64,000 nt of DNA from the NCBI GenBank assembly GCA_035560235.1, contig DATMAG010000120.1:1-64000 (forward strand), read 5' to 3'. Below, piece by piece: positions 28,605 through 36,702 of this stretch (within the stretch, counting starts at the first letter, position 1; each line of letters begins with the position of its first letter). The notes under the pieces were generated by a model. It saw only the letters and a list, made by a program, of their open reading frames with translations, did not search any database and was not told where the DNA came from. The position numbers and the translations under genes are program-made. Origin of the DNA: DASRDU01 sp035560235. GTDB lineage: Bacteria; Acidobacteriota; Blastocatellia; RBC074.

Positions 28605-30548
28605 ATGACGCACGAACCATCAATAAATCCGGCTGATGCTGACCGCGAACGGCGACGGCTTGAGGAGACCTGGCAGGAGCCGGGCGGACTGATCGGCTGG
28701 TTCAGGTGCGTTCATCACACGTCCATCGGGCGGCGGTTCATCATCACGGCTTTTGTCTTTTTTCTGCTCGGCGGCATCGAGGCGGTGCTGCTGCGCATTC
28801 AACTGGCGCGGCCTGAAAACAAGTTTCTGGGGCCGGATCTTTACAACCAGGTCTTCACTATGCACGGCTCGACGATGATGTTTCTCTTTGCTGTGCCGAT
28901 GATGCTGGCGCTCGGCGTATATCTGGTTCCGCTGATGGTCGGAGCGCGCAACATTGCCTTCCCGCGCCTGGTTGCCTTTGGTTATTACATCTATCTGTTC
29001 GGCGGCATCTTTCTGTACACGATGTTTCTGCTGAACACCGGGCCTGACAACGGCTGGTTCAGCTATGTGCCGCTCGCGGGGCCTGAATACGGGCCAGGCA
29101 AGCGGGCCGATACGTGGGCGCAACTGATCACGTTTACCGAAGTCTCGGCGCTGGTGGTCGCGGTTTCGCTGATTACGACTGTCTTCAAGCTGCGCGCGCC
29201 GGGAATGACGCTCAACCGGATTCCGATGTTTGTCTGGGCGATGCTGGTGGTGGCGTTTATGGTCGTCTTTGCGATGCCGACAGTCGCGCTGGCGAGTACG
29301 TGCCTGATACTTGATCGCCTGATCAGCACGCACTTCTTCAATCCGGCAGAAGGCGGCGATGTGCTGTTGTGGCAGCATCTGTTCTGGTTCTTCGGTCATC
29401 CTGAGGTATACATCATCTTCATTCCGGCGACGGGCATCATCTCATCCATTCTGCCGGCTTTCTGCCGCCGCAAAATCTTCGGCTATCCGGCGCTGGTGCT
29501 GTCGCTGGTTTCGACCGGCTTCATCGGCTTCGGATTGTGGGTTCATCATATGTTTGCGACCGGATTGCCGAAGCTCGGTCAGAGCTTCTTTACGGCGGCG
29601 AGCATGATGATTGCGATTCCGACCGGGATTCAGATCTTCTGCTGGATTGCGACGCTCTGGAGCGGCAGGCCTGTTTTCAAAACACCGCTGCTCTTTGTGC
29701 TCGGGTTTTTCGTCAACTTCATCATCGGCGGAATGACGGGGCTGATGCTGGCTTCGGTATCGCTCGATCAGCAGGTGCACGACACATTCTTTGTGGTCGC
29801 ACATTTTCATTATGTGCTGATCGGCGGCGCGGTCTTTCCGCTCTTTGGCGGGTTCTATTACTGGTTTCCGAAGTTCACCGGACGCCGGCTGAGTGAACGC
29901 GCGGGCCGGTGGGTCTTTGCGCTGCTGCTCATCGGCTTCAATCTGACTTTCTTTCCGATGCATCAGCTTGGCCTCAAAGGAATGCCGCGCCGGGTTTATA
30001 CATACCTGCCTGAAATGGGCTGGGGCGGGCTGAACCTGCTGGCTTCAATCGGCGGCGTCATCATTGTCACAAGCGTGCTGGTCTTTCTGATTGATGTCGT
30101 GCGCAGCCTGCGAGCGGGTGAAGTCGCGGGCGACAATCCCTGGCAGGCAGGCACGCTCGAATGGGCGACGAGTTCGCCGCCGCCTGATTACAACTTCGTT
30201 TTCATTCCGACTGTCGCGGGGCGCGAAACGTTGTGGGAGCAGCGCGAGCAGCAGCGCGTAGTCACGGGCCTTCGCAGCGATCTGCGCGAAGCGCTGGTGA
30301 CGCAGGTGCTGGATGCCGCGCCCGATCACAAAACGCTGATGCCTGATCCTTCGATCTGGCCGTTTCTGAGCGCGATTGCCACGACAGGTCTGTTTGTCGG
30401 TTCGATTTTCAATGCCTGGGCCGTGCCGATTGGCGCAGTGCCGGTGACGGTTGCGCTGATCGGCTGGTTCTGGCCAAAACAGCAGGAACACGAAGAGGAG
30501 CTTGAATCCGAACGCGATCAGCAGCCGGTGATGGAGGGACAGGCGTGA
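28605..30548 (+). CDS. coxA: cytochrome c oxidase subunit I
   Basis: Catalytic haem-copper subunit that reduces oxygen to water. 647 residues, about 14 helices. Ligands and motifs: HGSTMMFLF (haem a), GHPEVYIIFIP (CuB His and the channel Glu of A1 enzymes), WVHHMFATG (CuB His pair), VAHFHYVLIGG (haem a3 and a). The segment that normally reads GAPDMAFPRLNN is GARNIAFPRLVA here, so the D-channel entrance Asp is Asn and the following Asn pair is gone; CoxN-like oxidases share such changes. The last 100 residues extend into two more helices and a charged tail. The stop overlaps the GTG of subunit III. Confidence 0.93.
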   Translation: MTHEPSINPADADRERRRLEETWQEPGGLIGWFRCVHHTSIGRRFIITAFVFFLLGGIEAVLLRIQLARPENKFLGPDLYNQVFTMHGSTMMFLFAVPMMLALGVYLVPLMVGARNIAFPRLVAFGYYIYLFGGIFLYTMFLLNTGPDNGWFSYVPLAGPEYGPGKRADTWAQLITFTEVSALVVAVSLITTVFKLRAPGMTLNRIPMFVWAMLVVAFMVVFAMPTVALASTCLILDRLISTHFFNPAEGGDVLLWQHLFWFFGHPEVYIIFIPATGIISSILPAFCRRKIFGYPALVLSLVSTGFIGFGLWVHHMFATGLPKLGQSFFTAASMMIAIPTGIQIFCWIATLWSGRPVFKTPLLFVLGFFVNFIIGGMTGLMLASVSLDQQVHDTFFVVAHFHYVLIGGAVFPLFGGFYYWFPKFTGRRLSERAGRWVFALLLIGFNLTFFPMHQLGLKGMPRRVYTYLPEMGWGGLNLLASIGGVIIVTSVLVFLIDVVRSLRAGEVAGDNPWQAGTLEWATSSPPPDYNFVFIPTVAGRETLWEQREQQRVVTGLRSDLREALVTQVLDAAPDHKTLMPDPSIWPFLSAIATTGLFVGSIFNAWAVPIGAVPVTVALIGWFWPKQQEHEEELESERDQQPVMEGQA

Positions 30549-31147
30549 GAGAGGATCAGACATTCGATGTTTCGCACCTGCCCGCGTCTGCCTTCGGGCC
30601 GCGCAGCCTGATGTGGTGGGGCACGCTCGGCATCATCCTGATCGAAGGCACGATGTTTGCGATGCTGATCGGCATGTACTTTTACCTGCGCGGGCGCGTG
30701 CCGGACTGGCCGCCGAATGCCGCGCCGCCTGCACTGCGCTTCGGGATTGCCAACACCATCGTGCTGATTGCGAGTGTGCTGCCGAACAGCTGGTACAAGC
30801 GCGCCGCTGAAAAACACGACCTGACGAAGGTGCGCATCGGTCTGGTCATCAGTCTGATCTTTGCCGCCGCTTTCATCGTCATCAGGTTTTATGAATTCTC
30901 GACGCTCAATTGCCGGTGGGACACGAACGCTTACGGCTCGGTGGTGTGGACGCTGATGGGTTTTCACACGACGCATCTGATTACCGATTTCATTGATACG
31001 GCAGTGCTGACGGTGCTGATGTTTACCGGGCCGATTGAAGGCAAGCGGTTCTCTGACGTCAGCGACAACGCTTTTTACTGGTACTTCGTCGTGATCGTCT
31101 GGCTGCCGATCTTTGCCGCGATCTATCTCGCGCCGCGATTGATTTGA
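30545..31147 (+). CDS. coxC: cytochrome c oxidase subunit III
   Basis: Membrane subunit of 200 residues with five predicted helices: MWWGTLGIILIEGTMFAMLI, then IANTIVLIASVLPNSWYKRA, IGLVISLIFAAAFIVIRFYE, and helices around GFHTTHLITDFIDTAVLTVL and FYWYFVVIVWLPIFAAIYL. GFHTTHLITD corresponds to the family motif GFHGxHVxxG. It starts with GTG, overlapping the coxA stop by four bases (GTGA), so it is translationally coupled. Short subunit III proteins of this size are common in caa3 enzymes. The 160 bp after it carry paired CACGAATGAACACGAA repeats. Confidence 0.9.
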   Translation: MREDQTFDVSHLPASAFGPRSLMWWGTLGIILIEGTMFAMLIGMYFYLRGRVPDWPPNAAPPALRFGIANTIVLIASVLPNSWYKRAAEKHDLTKVRIGLVISLIFAAAFIVIRFYEFSTLNCRWDTNAYGSVVWTLMGFHTTHLITDFIDTAVLTVLMFTGPIEGKRFSDVSDNAFYWYFVVIVWLPIFAAIYLAPRLI

Positions 31148-31161
31148 GGATGTAAAAGCAG

Positions 31162-31293
31162 GCACGAATGAACACGAATTCTTCTGAAGAGCGTATGTGA
31201 GAAGTGCGGCTCAACTCCTCTTGCCCGCTCCGCGGACAGGAAGAAATACTGATGTTTCCATCAGTATTCGTGAACATTCGTGTTCATTCGTGG
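31162..31293. repeat. inverted pair of CACGAATGAACACGAAT repeats
   Basis: GCACGAATGAACACGAATT at 31163-31181 faces AACATTCGTGTTCATTCGTGG at about 31273-31293. The pair spans nearly the whole gap between coxC and the next gene and could fold into a large hairpin within the operon mRNA. Confidence 0.8.
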
Positions 31294-31306
31294 CCGACTG
31301 AAAAAC

Positions 31307-31684
31307 ATGCCTGAGCCGACGGACAACTATTTCAATCAGCGCAGCGGCATTCTCGCGTTGTGGGCGGGGCTGCTGGCCGGGCCGCTGGCGTGGGCGCTGG
31401 CGCAGCAGGTCGGGTATCTCTTCGTCACGCTCGACTGCTCCTATGAAAAGACGCTGCTGCTGTCGCCGGTGATGCTGGTGGCGCTGCTGATGGCGGCTTC
31501 AGGCGCGCTGATATCGTGGCGCAACTGGCAGCGCGCAGGCGGTGAACTGCCTGATGAAGGCGGCACGGTCATTTCGCGCAGCCGGTTTATGGCGGTCGTC
31601 GGACTGCTGCTCAGCAGCCTGGCGCTGCTGCTCGTGATTGCCGAGTGGCTGCCGGTCTTCTTCTACCGGCAGTGTCAGAGGTGA
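31307..31684 (+). CDS. small membrane protein of the cox cluster
   Basis: 125 residues from ATG 31307 with three membrane helices: ILALWAGLLAGPLAWALAQQ, SPVMLVALLMAASGALISW and FMAVVGLLLSSLALLLVIAE. The first, with LLAGPLAWAL and a following QQVGY, resembles a small unnamed protein found beside ctaG in coxMNOP-type clusters. No enzyme motif is visible. The stop abuts the ctaG ATG with no gap. A role in oxidase assembly or as an accessory subunit is inferred from context only. A longer frame from 31280 is less likely because it begins inside the intergenic repeat. Confidence 0.75.
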   Translation: MPEPTDNYFNQRSGILALWAGLLAGPLAWALAQQVGYLFVTLDCSYEKTLLLSPVMLVALLMAASGALISWRNWQRAGGELPDEGGTVISRSRFMAVVGLLLSSLALLLVIAEWLPVFFYRQCQR

Positions 31685-32629
31685 ATGATGAAGCTTCGCC
31701 GCAGTGCCGCAATCAGCCTGTTGATCCTGGCCGCAATGACCACTGCGGTCAGCGCGCACGAAGGCGAGCCGCCCGCGCCGCACGATCTGTGGACGGCGTG
31801 GAGTTTTGAACCTCTCGTCATTGTCAGCCTGCTTGTTTCAGCGTGGCTTTACGTGAGCGGAGTGCGGCGCGTGTGGCAACAGGCTCAACCGGGGCGCGGA
31901 GTGAGATGGTGGGAAGCGGCAGCGTTTGCCGGTGGCTGGCTGGCTTTGTTTGTCGCGCTGGTGTCGCCGGTTGATGCGCTCGGCAGCGCGCTCTTTTCGG
32001 CGCACATGCTGCAGCACGAAATTCTGATGGTGGTGGCCGCGCCGCTGCTCGTGCTGAGCCGCCCGCTGACGGCGTGGCTGTGGGCTTTGCCGCTTGAATG
32101 GCGACGCCGGGCAGGCCGGCTGGGCAGTCACGCTCAGGTGCAGCAGGTCTGGCGCGGAATGACAAACCTGCTGGCGGCGTGGCTGATTCACGCGGTGGTG
32201 CTGTGGGGCTGGCATCTGCCGCTGCTCTTTCAGGCGACGCTTGAAAGCGAAGCGGTTCACGCGGCGCAGCATCTGAGCTTCTTTGTCTCGGCGCTGCTCT
32301 TTTATCAGGCGCTGCTTGTCAGGCGCAACGGACAAATGAACGCAGGCGCAGGCGTTTTGTACGTTTTCACGACGGCAGTGCATACGAGTGTGCTGGGCGC
32401 GCTGCTGACCTTCTCAAATGCGCTCTGGTATCCGGCCTATCGTGAAACCACTGCGGCGTGGGGACTCTCGCCGCTTGAGGATCAGCAGCTTGGCGGGCTG
32501 ATTATGTGGGTGCCTGCCGGAGTCGTTTACATCATTGGCGGGCTGGCGCTCTTTGGCCTGTGGCTGCGTGAATCTGAACGCAGTCTGCGCCGCCGCGAAA
32601 ATGCGGTGATATTCGATGCGGGTGACTGA
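31685..32629 (+). CDS. ctaG: caa3-type oxidase assembly protein CtaG
   Basis: Multi-spanning membrane protein of 314 residues of the caa3_CtaG family, needed for making active caa3 oxidase in Bacillus. After an N-terminal hydrophobic segment ending SAHEGEPPAPHD there are about seven helices. Family motifs include SPVDALGSALFSAHMLQHEI, VAAPLLVLSRPLTAWLW, HAVVLWGWHLPLLFQ and HLSFFVSALLFYQAL. His residues in AHMLQHE, WGWHLP and QHLSF are candidates for copper binding. Directly abutted by genes on both sides, with ATGATG at the start right after the preceding TGA. Strong context support from coxBAC. Confidence 0.92.
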   Translation: MMKLRRSAAISLLILAAMTTAVSAHEGEPPAPHDLWTAWSFEPLVIVSLLVSAWLYVSGVRRVWQQAQPGRGVRWWEAAAFAGGWLALFVALVSPVDALGSALFSAHMLQHEILMVVAAPLLVLSRPLTAWLWALPLEWRRRAGRLGSHAQVQQVWRGMTNLLAAWLIHAVVLWGWHLPLLFQATLESEAVHAAQHLSFFVSALLFYQALLVRRNGQMNAGAGVLYVFTTAVHTSVLGALLTFSNALWYPAYRETTAAWGLSPLEDQQLGGLIMWVPAGVVYIIGGLALFGLWLRESERSLRRRENAVIFDAGD

Positions 32630-33016
32630 ATGAAACTGTGCAGACGAATGATGACAGCGATGTTGCTGTCGGCTCTGATCCTGATTGGCGCGTGCGTGAG
32701 ACGCGGGGCCGATCAGGAGGGAGCAGAACTGACCGCAGGTGATCCGGCACGGGGCCGTGTCGCAATCGTGCGGTATGGCTGCGGCGCGTGCCACGCGATT
32801 CCCGGCGTGAGCAATGCAAAGGGGCTGGTCGGCCCGCCGCTCAGCGGCATTGCAAATCGCGCTTATATCGGTGGCGTGCTCGGCAACACGCCTGACAATA
32901 TGATCGAGTGGCTGCGCAATCCGCAGGCTGTCAGTCCGAAGACGGCGATGCCGAACCTTCACGTCAGCGAAAGAGACGCGCGGGACATTGCCAGTTACCT
33001 GTACACCCTCAAATAA
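32630..33016 (+). CDS. small lipoprotein cytochrome c
   Basis: Single-haem class I cytochrome c of 128 residues. The lipoprotein signal ALILIGAC puts the lipidated Cys at about residue 22, so it is held at the outer face of the membrane. Haem site CGACH at 51-55; GLVGPPLSGIANRAYIGG and MPNLHVS supply the distal Met; DIASYLYTLK forms the last helix. ATG directly follows the ctaG stop. Possible role: relay between XoxG and the CuA or fused haem domain of CoxB, or an oxidase subunit as in cba/caa3 clusters. Confidence 0.88.
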   Translation: MKLCRRMMTAMLLSALILIGACVRRGADQEGAELTAGDPARGRVAIVRYGCGACHAIPGVSNAKGLVGPPLSGIANRAYIGGVLGNTPDNMIEWLRNPQAVSPKTAMPNLHVSERDARDIASYLYTLK

Positions 33017-33019
33017 ACG

Positions 33020-33481
33020 ATGCGCCAGGCACTGCAAAGCGGGAGAACAATTCAGGCGATCATCGCGCTGCTGATGGCGGGCGGCCTGGTCTTCTGGCTG
33101 GTCGCAGAAGCAGGCAAACCGGCAGGCACGAAAAAGCTAAAGGTCGCAACAGGTGATCTGCGCTCGATTGCCTCAGAGGCCGTGATGCTGATTGATCAGG
33201 CCGAGGCTGGCAGGCTGACGGCAAATTTCTTTCGGATTGAAAGCTCGCTGCTGAGCGAGAAGGCCGCTTCAACAGCGCAGAGCGCTGCCACAAGCAGACC
33301 ACAGGCCGGACTCGAAGGACTGTTTGCACAGACAGCCGGGATGGCGCAGCAGGCAGCGAATGAACTGCACGGCCTTTCATCATCCTTCGGAAATCGCGAA
33401 GTGATGGAGAGCGCGAAAAAGAAGCTGGCAGAAATAAAGCAGCAGGCTCTGAGGCTCGAAGAGAGCCTGCGCCGGTCATAA
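33020..33481 (+). CDS. single-pass membrane protein of unknown function
   Basis: 153 residues, not recognised. One N-terminal helix (TIQAIIALLMAGGLVFWLVA), then a periplasmic part that looks almost wholly helical, with heptad-like spacing, Ala/Gln/Glu richness and no Cys or metal motif. Three bases separate it from the cytochrome c gene, so it belongs to the same transcript. The helical segment ends AEIKQQALRLEESLRRS. It could be an oxidase accessory protein or a spacer protein; no function can be given. Confidence 0.7.
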   Translation: MRQALQSGRTIQAIIALLMAGGLVFWLVAEAGKPAGTKKLKVATGDLRSIASEAVMLIDQAEAGRLTANFFRIESSLLSEKAASTAQSAATSRPQAGLEGLFAQTAGMAQQAANELHGLSSSFGNREVMESAKKKLAEIKQQALRLEESLRRS

Positions 33482-33491
33482 GCCTGAAAGC

Positions 33492-33598
33492 GCAGCCCTG
33501 GAGCAGCCCCGGAGCGCGGGCAGCCCTGCCCGCCTGAATTGCGCAACGGTTCGCCTGCAGAGGAACTGCGGGCAGGGCTGCCCGGGCTCCAGGGCTGC
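33492..33598. repeat. GC-rich inverted repeat GCAGCCCTGGAGC / GCTCCAGGGCTGC
   Basis: Left arm has GCAGCCCTGGAGC (33492-33504) and GCGGGCAGCCCTGCCCGC (33516-33533). The right arm at 33568-33598 is their near-complement, with GCGGGCAGGGCTGCCCG. It fills the gap between two genes of the same orientation and could form a very stable hairpin that divides the operon. Confidence 0.85.
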
Positions 33599-33624
33599 GT
33601 TGCCGGGGTAAAGGCAATCGCGAA

Positions 33625-34863
33625 GTGAGAAAGTTTCTGGAGATATTTCTGAGCATCCTGACCGCGATGGGCGGGTTCGTTGAAATTGGTGAACTGGTCT
33701 TTTCGGTCAATGCGGGCGCGAAGTTCGGTTTCAGCCTGCTCTGGGTGGTGGCGCTCGGAACTGTCGGCATCATTGTTTACGGCGAAATGGCCGGGCGCGT
33801 TGCGGCTGTCGCCAAACAGCCGGTCTTCAGCCTGATTCGTGAACGCACGGGCTTCACGGTCGGACTCGGAACACTGATCGCGGCCAACATCGTCAGCCTG
33901 CTCACCTGCGCGGCTGAAATCGGCGGCCTGGCGATTATTCTGCGGCTGCTTTCGGGCTGGCCTTACCGGCTGCTGATTGTGGCGGCGTTCGTCGCGCTGC
34001 TCGTGATCGTCTGGTTTTTCTCCTTCAAATGGATCGAGAGATTTTTCGGACTGCTCGGGCTGCTGATGATTGTCTTTATCGCGGCGGCAGCGGCGCTCGG
34101 GCCTGACTGGTCGCAGGTGGCGCTCGGTTTTATTCCCAATGTTCCGCAGGTCGAATCGCGGGCGGAATACTTCAGCTACGCTTATTTCGTCGTCGCGCTG
34201 ATGAGTTCGATCATGCTGCCGTATGAAACTTACTTCTATGCGTCGGGAGCGATTGAAGACCGGTGGGAACCGGCGGACATCAATGTCAACCGGGTGATCG
34301 TCGTCATCGGCTTCGTGCTCGGTTCGCTGCTCTCGGTCGGGCTGATTCTGATTGGTGCGCAGCTTTTTCTGCCGGTAAAACTCGAACCCGATCTGCCGGG
34401 CGCGGCAGCGCTGGGGCCTGTGGCTGCGTTCGGAAAGACGGGGCTGCTGCTTGCGCTCGCGGGAATGCTCTTCGCCTTCGGTGGCGCGGCGGTCGAAAAC
34501 GCGCTGACAGGGGCTTACAACCTGGCGCAGTTTCTCGGCTGGTCGTGGGGGAAGTTTCGCGGGGCAGCGGGCGCGCCGCGCTTCACGCTGGCGTGGCTGG
34601 TGATGTTTGCGCTTGCGATGCTGATTGTCGTGACCGGAGTTGATCCGGTGATGGTCGTTGAATATTCGATCATTTTTTCAGTGATTATTCTGCCGCTCAG
34701 TTACCTGCCGCTGCTGATGGTGGCGAGCGATGAGCTGATTATGGGGCCGTTTGTGAACGGGTGGCTGGCGAAGACGCTCGGCTGGTTTTATCTGATTGTG
34801 ATCTGCATCGCGGCGCTGTGCGCCGTGCCGCTGCTCGTGATTACACACGGAGGGAAGGGATGA
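33625..34863 (+). CDS. NRAMP-related membrane transporter with altered metal site
   Basis: 412 residues, about 11 helices, resembling the NRAMP/SLC11 fold: GEMAGRVAAVAKQPVFSLIR at the first cytoplasmic loop and LGTLIAANIVSLLTCAAEIG for helix 3. Classical members bind Mn or Fe through DPGN in helix 1 and MPH in helix 6. Here helix 1 reads AMGGFVEIGELVF and helix 6 IMLPYETYFYASG, so both motifs are replaced, with Glu in each. Selectivity must differ; NRAMP-related Mg or Al transporters also vary here. It lies inside the xox-cox series and its stop overlaps the next ATG. A link to metal supply of the dehydrogenase or oxidase is only a hypothesis. Confidence 0.8.
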   Translation: MRKFLEIFLSILTAMGGFVEIGELVFSVNAGAKFGFSLLWVVALGTVGIIVYGEMAGRVAAVAKQPVFSLIRERTGFTVGLGTLIAANIVSLLTCAAEIGGLAIILRLLSGWPYRLLIVAAFVALLVIVWFFSFKWIERFFGLLGLLMIVFIAAAAALGPDWSQVALGFIPNVPQVESRAEYFSYAYFVVALMSSIMLPYETYFYASGAIEDRWEPADINVNRVIVVIGFVLGSLLSVGLILIGAQLFLPVKLEPDLPGAAALGPVAAFGKTGLLLALAGMLFAFGGAAVENALTGAYNLAQFLGWSWGKFRGAAGAPRFTLAWLVMFALAMLIVVTGVDPVMVVEYSIIFSVIILPLSYLPLLMVASDELIMGPFVNGWLAKTLGWFYLIVICIAALCAVPLLVITHGGKG

Positions 34864-35210
34864 AAGCGCCACATCTCGACATCGTGCGGATGGTTCTGGA
34901 CCGGCAACTGCTCGATTCAAATTACATCGAATGCGGCAGGGTTGAGGATGTGGAGCTTGAAGGCGGGCCGGATGAACTGAAGGTGACGGCTGTCATCACC
35001 GGGCCGGGCGCAGTGACAGATCACTTTCCGCGCTGGCTGCAACCGCTCGCGCGCCGGGTTTTCGGTCATCGCACGGTGCGTGTGCCCTGGGCAGAGGTGC
35101 TGATTATTACAAGCCGGATCAAACTGAAATCGCGGGCCGCAGCGCTTGGCCTGGCTGATGAAGATAAGCGGGTCGCGAGGTGGCTCAGAAAGCTGCCGGG
35201 ATCTGAATGA
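34860..35210 (+). CDS. small PRC-barrel-like protein
   Basis: 116 residues. LDRQLLDSNYIECGRVEDVE, then ELEGGPDELKVTAVITGPGA, fits the PRC-barrel pattern of a strand pair carrying a D..G...V.D...D motif, and the RVPWAEVLIITSRIKLKSR segment closes it. The start overlaps the transporter stop (ATGA) and the stop overlaps the next start, so translation is coupled across four genes. Cytoplasmic, with no signal. A cytoplasmic regulatory or docking domain for the NRAMP-related transporter is a fair guess, as transporters often pair with such barrels. Confidence 0.7.
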   Translation: MKAPHLDIVRMVLDRQLLDSNYIECGRVEDVELEGGPDELKVTAVITGPGAVTDHFPRWLQPLARRVFGHRTVRVPWAEVLIITSRIKLKSRAAALGLADEDKRVARWLRKLPGSE

Positions 35211-35467
35211 AATTATCTGAACTGCTCAGAATGGAAGTGGTCGCGCGCGACGGCAGGCATCTCGGCTGGGTGATTGACCTGCGCTGCGCGGGCGAACCGG
35301 AACACGGCGATGCGCGCCCGGAGCGCATCGTCAGCGAACTCGTTTACGGCAAGGCCGGGTGGCTTGAACGCCTGGGCTTCAGAGCCGTCAGAGAAAGACG
35401 AACTCCCTGGGCCGCAGTCACTGCCATCGAAAACGGAAGAATCATCATTGCCGATGAAGCTGAATAA
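35207..35467 (+). CDS. second small PRC-barrel-like protein
   Basis: 86 residues: MKLSELLRMEVVARDGRHLG, then WVIDLRCAG, is a standard PRC-barrel opening (LLGxxVxxxDGxxLGxVxDL). It continues with PERIVSELVYGKAGWLERLG and TPWAAVTAIENGRIIIADEA. It overlaps the previous gene by four bases and the following propeller gene by 14 bases. The two small barrels share the PWAxV motif near the end and may interact as a pair. No catalytic residues. Confidence 0.75.
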   Translation: MKLSELLRMEVVARDGRHLGWVIDLRCAGEPEHGDARPERIVSELVYGKAGWLERLGFRAVRERRTPWAAVTAIENGRIIIADEAE

Positions 35468-36470
35468 AACAGCTTGGTCTGTCAGCTCAGCCGCAGTCAT
35501 CATCGCGGCGCTGATTTTTTGCCGGCCCTTTAATGCCGGCGCGCAGAAGACTGTTCCGCTCATTTATGTCAGCAATGAACGCGACGGCACAATCACGGTC
35601 ATCAACACGAAAACCGATCAGGTTGTTTCGACCATTCGCATCGGCGGCAGACCGCGCGGCATTCAGCTCAGTCCCGACGGGCGCACGCTTTACGTTGCGC
35701 TGAGCCGTTCGCTGCGGGCGACCTCATCAGACGTGACGGATCAGATTGCGGCGCTCGATCCGGTTTCGGGAAAGGTGAAAGCGAGCTACAGCGTCGGGCC
35801 TGATCCCGAACAGTTCGCGGTCAGTCAGGACGGAGCGCGGTTGTACGTGACCAATGAGGACGCCGGAACCGCGACGATCACCGATCTGCGAACGCGGCGC
35901 GTGCTGGCGACGCTGGTTGTTGGCACTGAACCTGAAGGCGTGGCGATCAGTCCTGACGGGCGCTGGGTCTATGTGACTTCAGAGACCAGCAACATCATTT
36001 CGGTGATCGACACGCGCGCGCAGCGCGTCAGCCTCAACTTTCCGGTTGATCCGCGCCCGCGCGCCGCTGCCTTCTCGTCTGACGGGACGCGGGCTTTTGT
36101 GACAAGTGAAAACGGCGGAACGGTGATGGTCATTGATGCGCGCAGGCATCAGGTCATTCAGACCATCCCGCGCCCTGACAACGCCGCGCGCCCGATGGGC
36201 ATTGTGGTTTCGCGCGATGGCCGCACAATCTATGTCGCCAACGGGCGCGGCAACAATGTCTCGGTGATTGACGGGCAGACATACCAGTTGCGCGAACTGA
36301 TCCCGACCGGCGCGCGGCCCTGGGGCATCGCGCTCACGCCGAATGGAAAGAAGCTCTATACAGCCAACGGGCTTTCAAACGATGTTTCAGTCATAGACAC
36401 GGCCACGCGTTGCGTCATCGCCACGATCAGGGCAGGTGACGGTCCCTGGGGCATTGCCGTCAGAGGCTGA
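35454..36470 (+). CDS. PQQ-associated YVTN beta-propeller protein
   Basis: Exported seven-bladed propeller of 338 residues. The signal peptide runs to about residue 31 (NAGAQ). Blades repeat the pattern IYVSNERDGTITVINTKTDQ, then GGRPRGIQLSPDGRTLYVAL, LYVTNEDAGTATITDL, YVTSETSNIISVIDTR and GLSNDVSVIDTATRCV. This order closely fits the family TIGR03866, named for its co-occurrence with PQQ-dependent catabolism genes. That places it with the xoxF dehydrogenase 9.5 kb upstream as part of the same module. Biochemical role unknown; a periplasmic scaffold or cofactor-handling protein is possible. The start overlaps the PRC gene by 14 bp; no SD-driven alternative was found. Confidence 0.88.
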   Translation: MKLNKTAWSVSSAAVIIAALIFCRPFNAGAQKTVPLIYVSNERDGTITVINTKTDQVVSTIRIGGRPRGIQLSPDGRTLYVALSRSLRATSSDVTDQIAALDPVSGKVKASYSVGPDPEQFAVSQDGARLYVTNEDAGTATITDLRTRRVLATLVVGTEPEGVAISPDGRWVYVTSETSNIISVIDTRAQRVSLNFPVDPRPRAAAFSSDGTRAFVTSENGGTVMVIDARRHQVIQTIPRPDNAARPMGIVVSRDGRTIYVANGRGNNVSVIDGQTYQLRELIPTGARPWGIALTPNGKKLYTANGLSNDVSVIDTATRCVIATIRAGDGPWGIAVRG

Positions 36471-36702
36471 CCTGTGCGCGGCTGAATTGAATCAGCCCGG
36501 CTTTCAGTTCAGTCTGCCTCAGCCGTCTGCCATTAAAGTCTGATCAGCAACCCGCCTGAGGCACCCTGCTTGCTGAAGATCAGGCAGGGATTCATCGTTG
36601 ACAGATCACGATAACGACGGACGGCGGGGTCGGTCAGTTCGCCGCCGCTCCGCTGTCTTTGGTGAAGTGACGGGGAGCAGATCAGAAGAAGGAGGGAGAA
36701 CA

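Noticed and set aside
36598..36702. Upstream extension of the rhodanese frame
   Set aside because: The Arg/Gly-rich extension has no domain; the ATG at 36703 has an excellent GGAGGGAG box.
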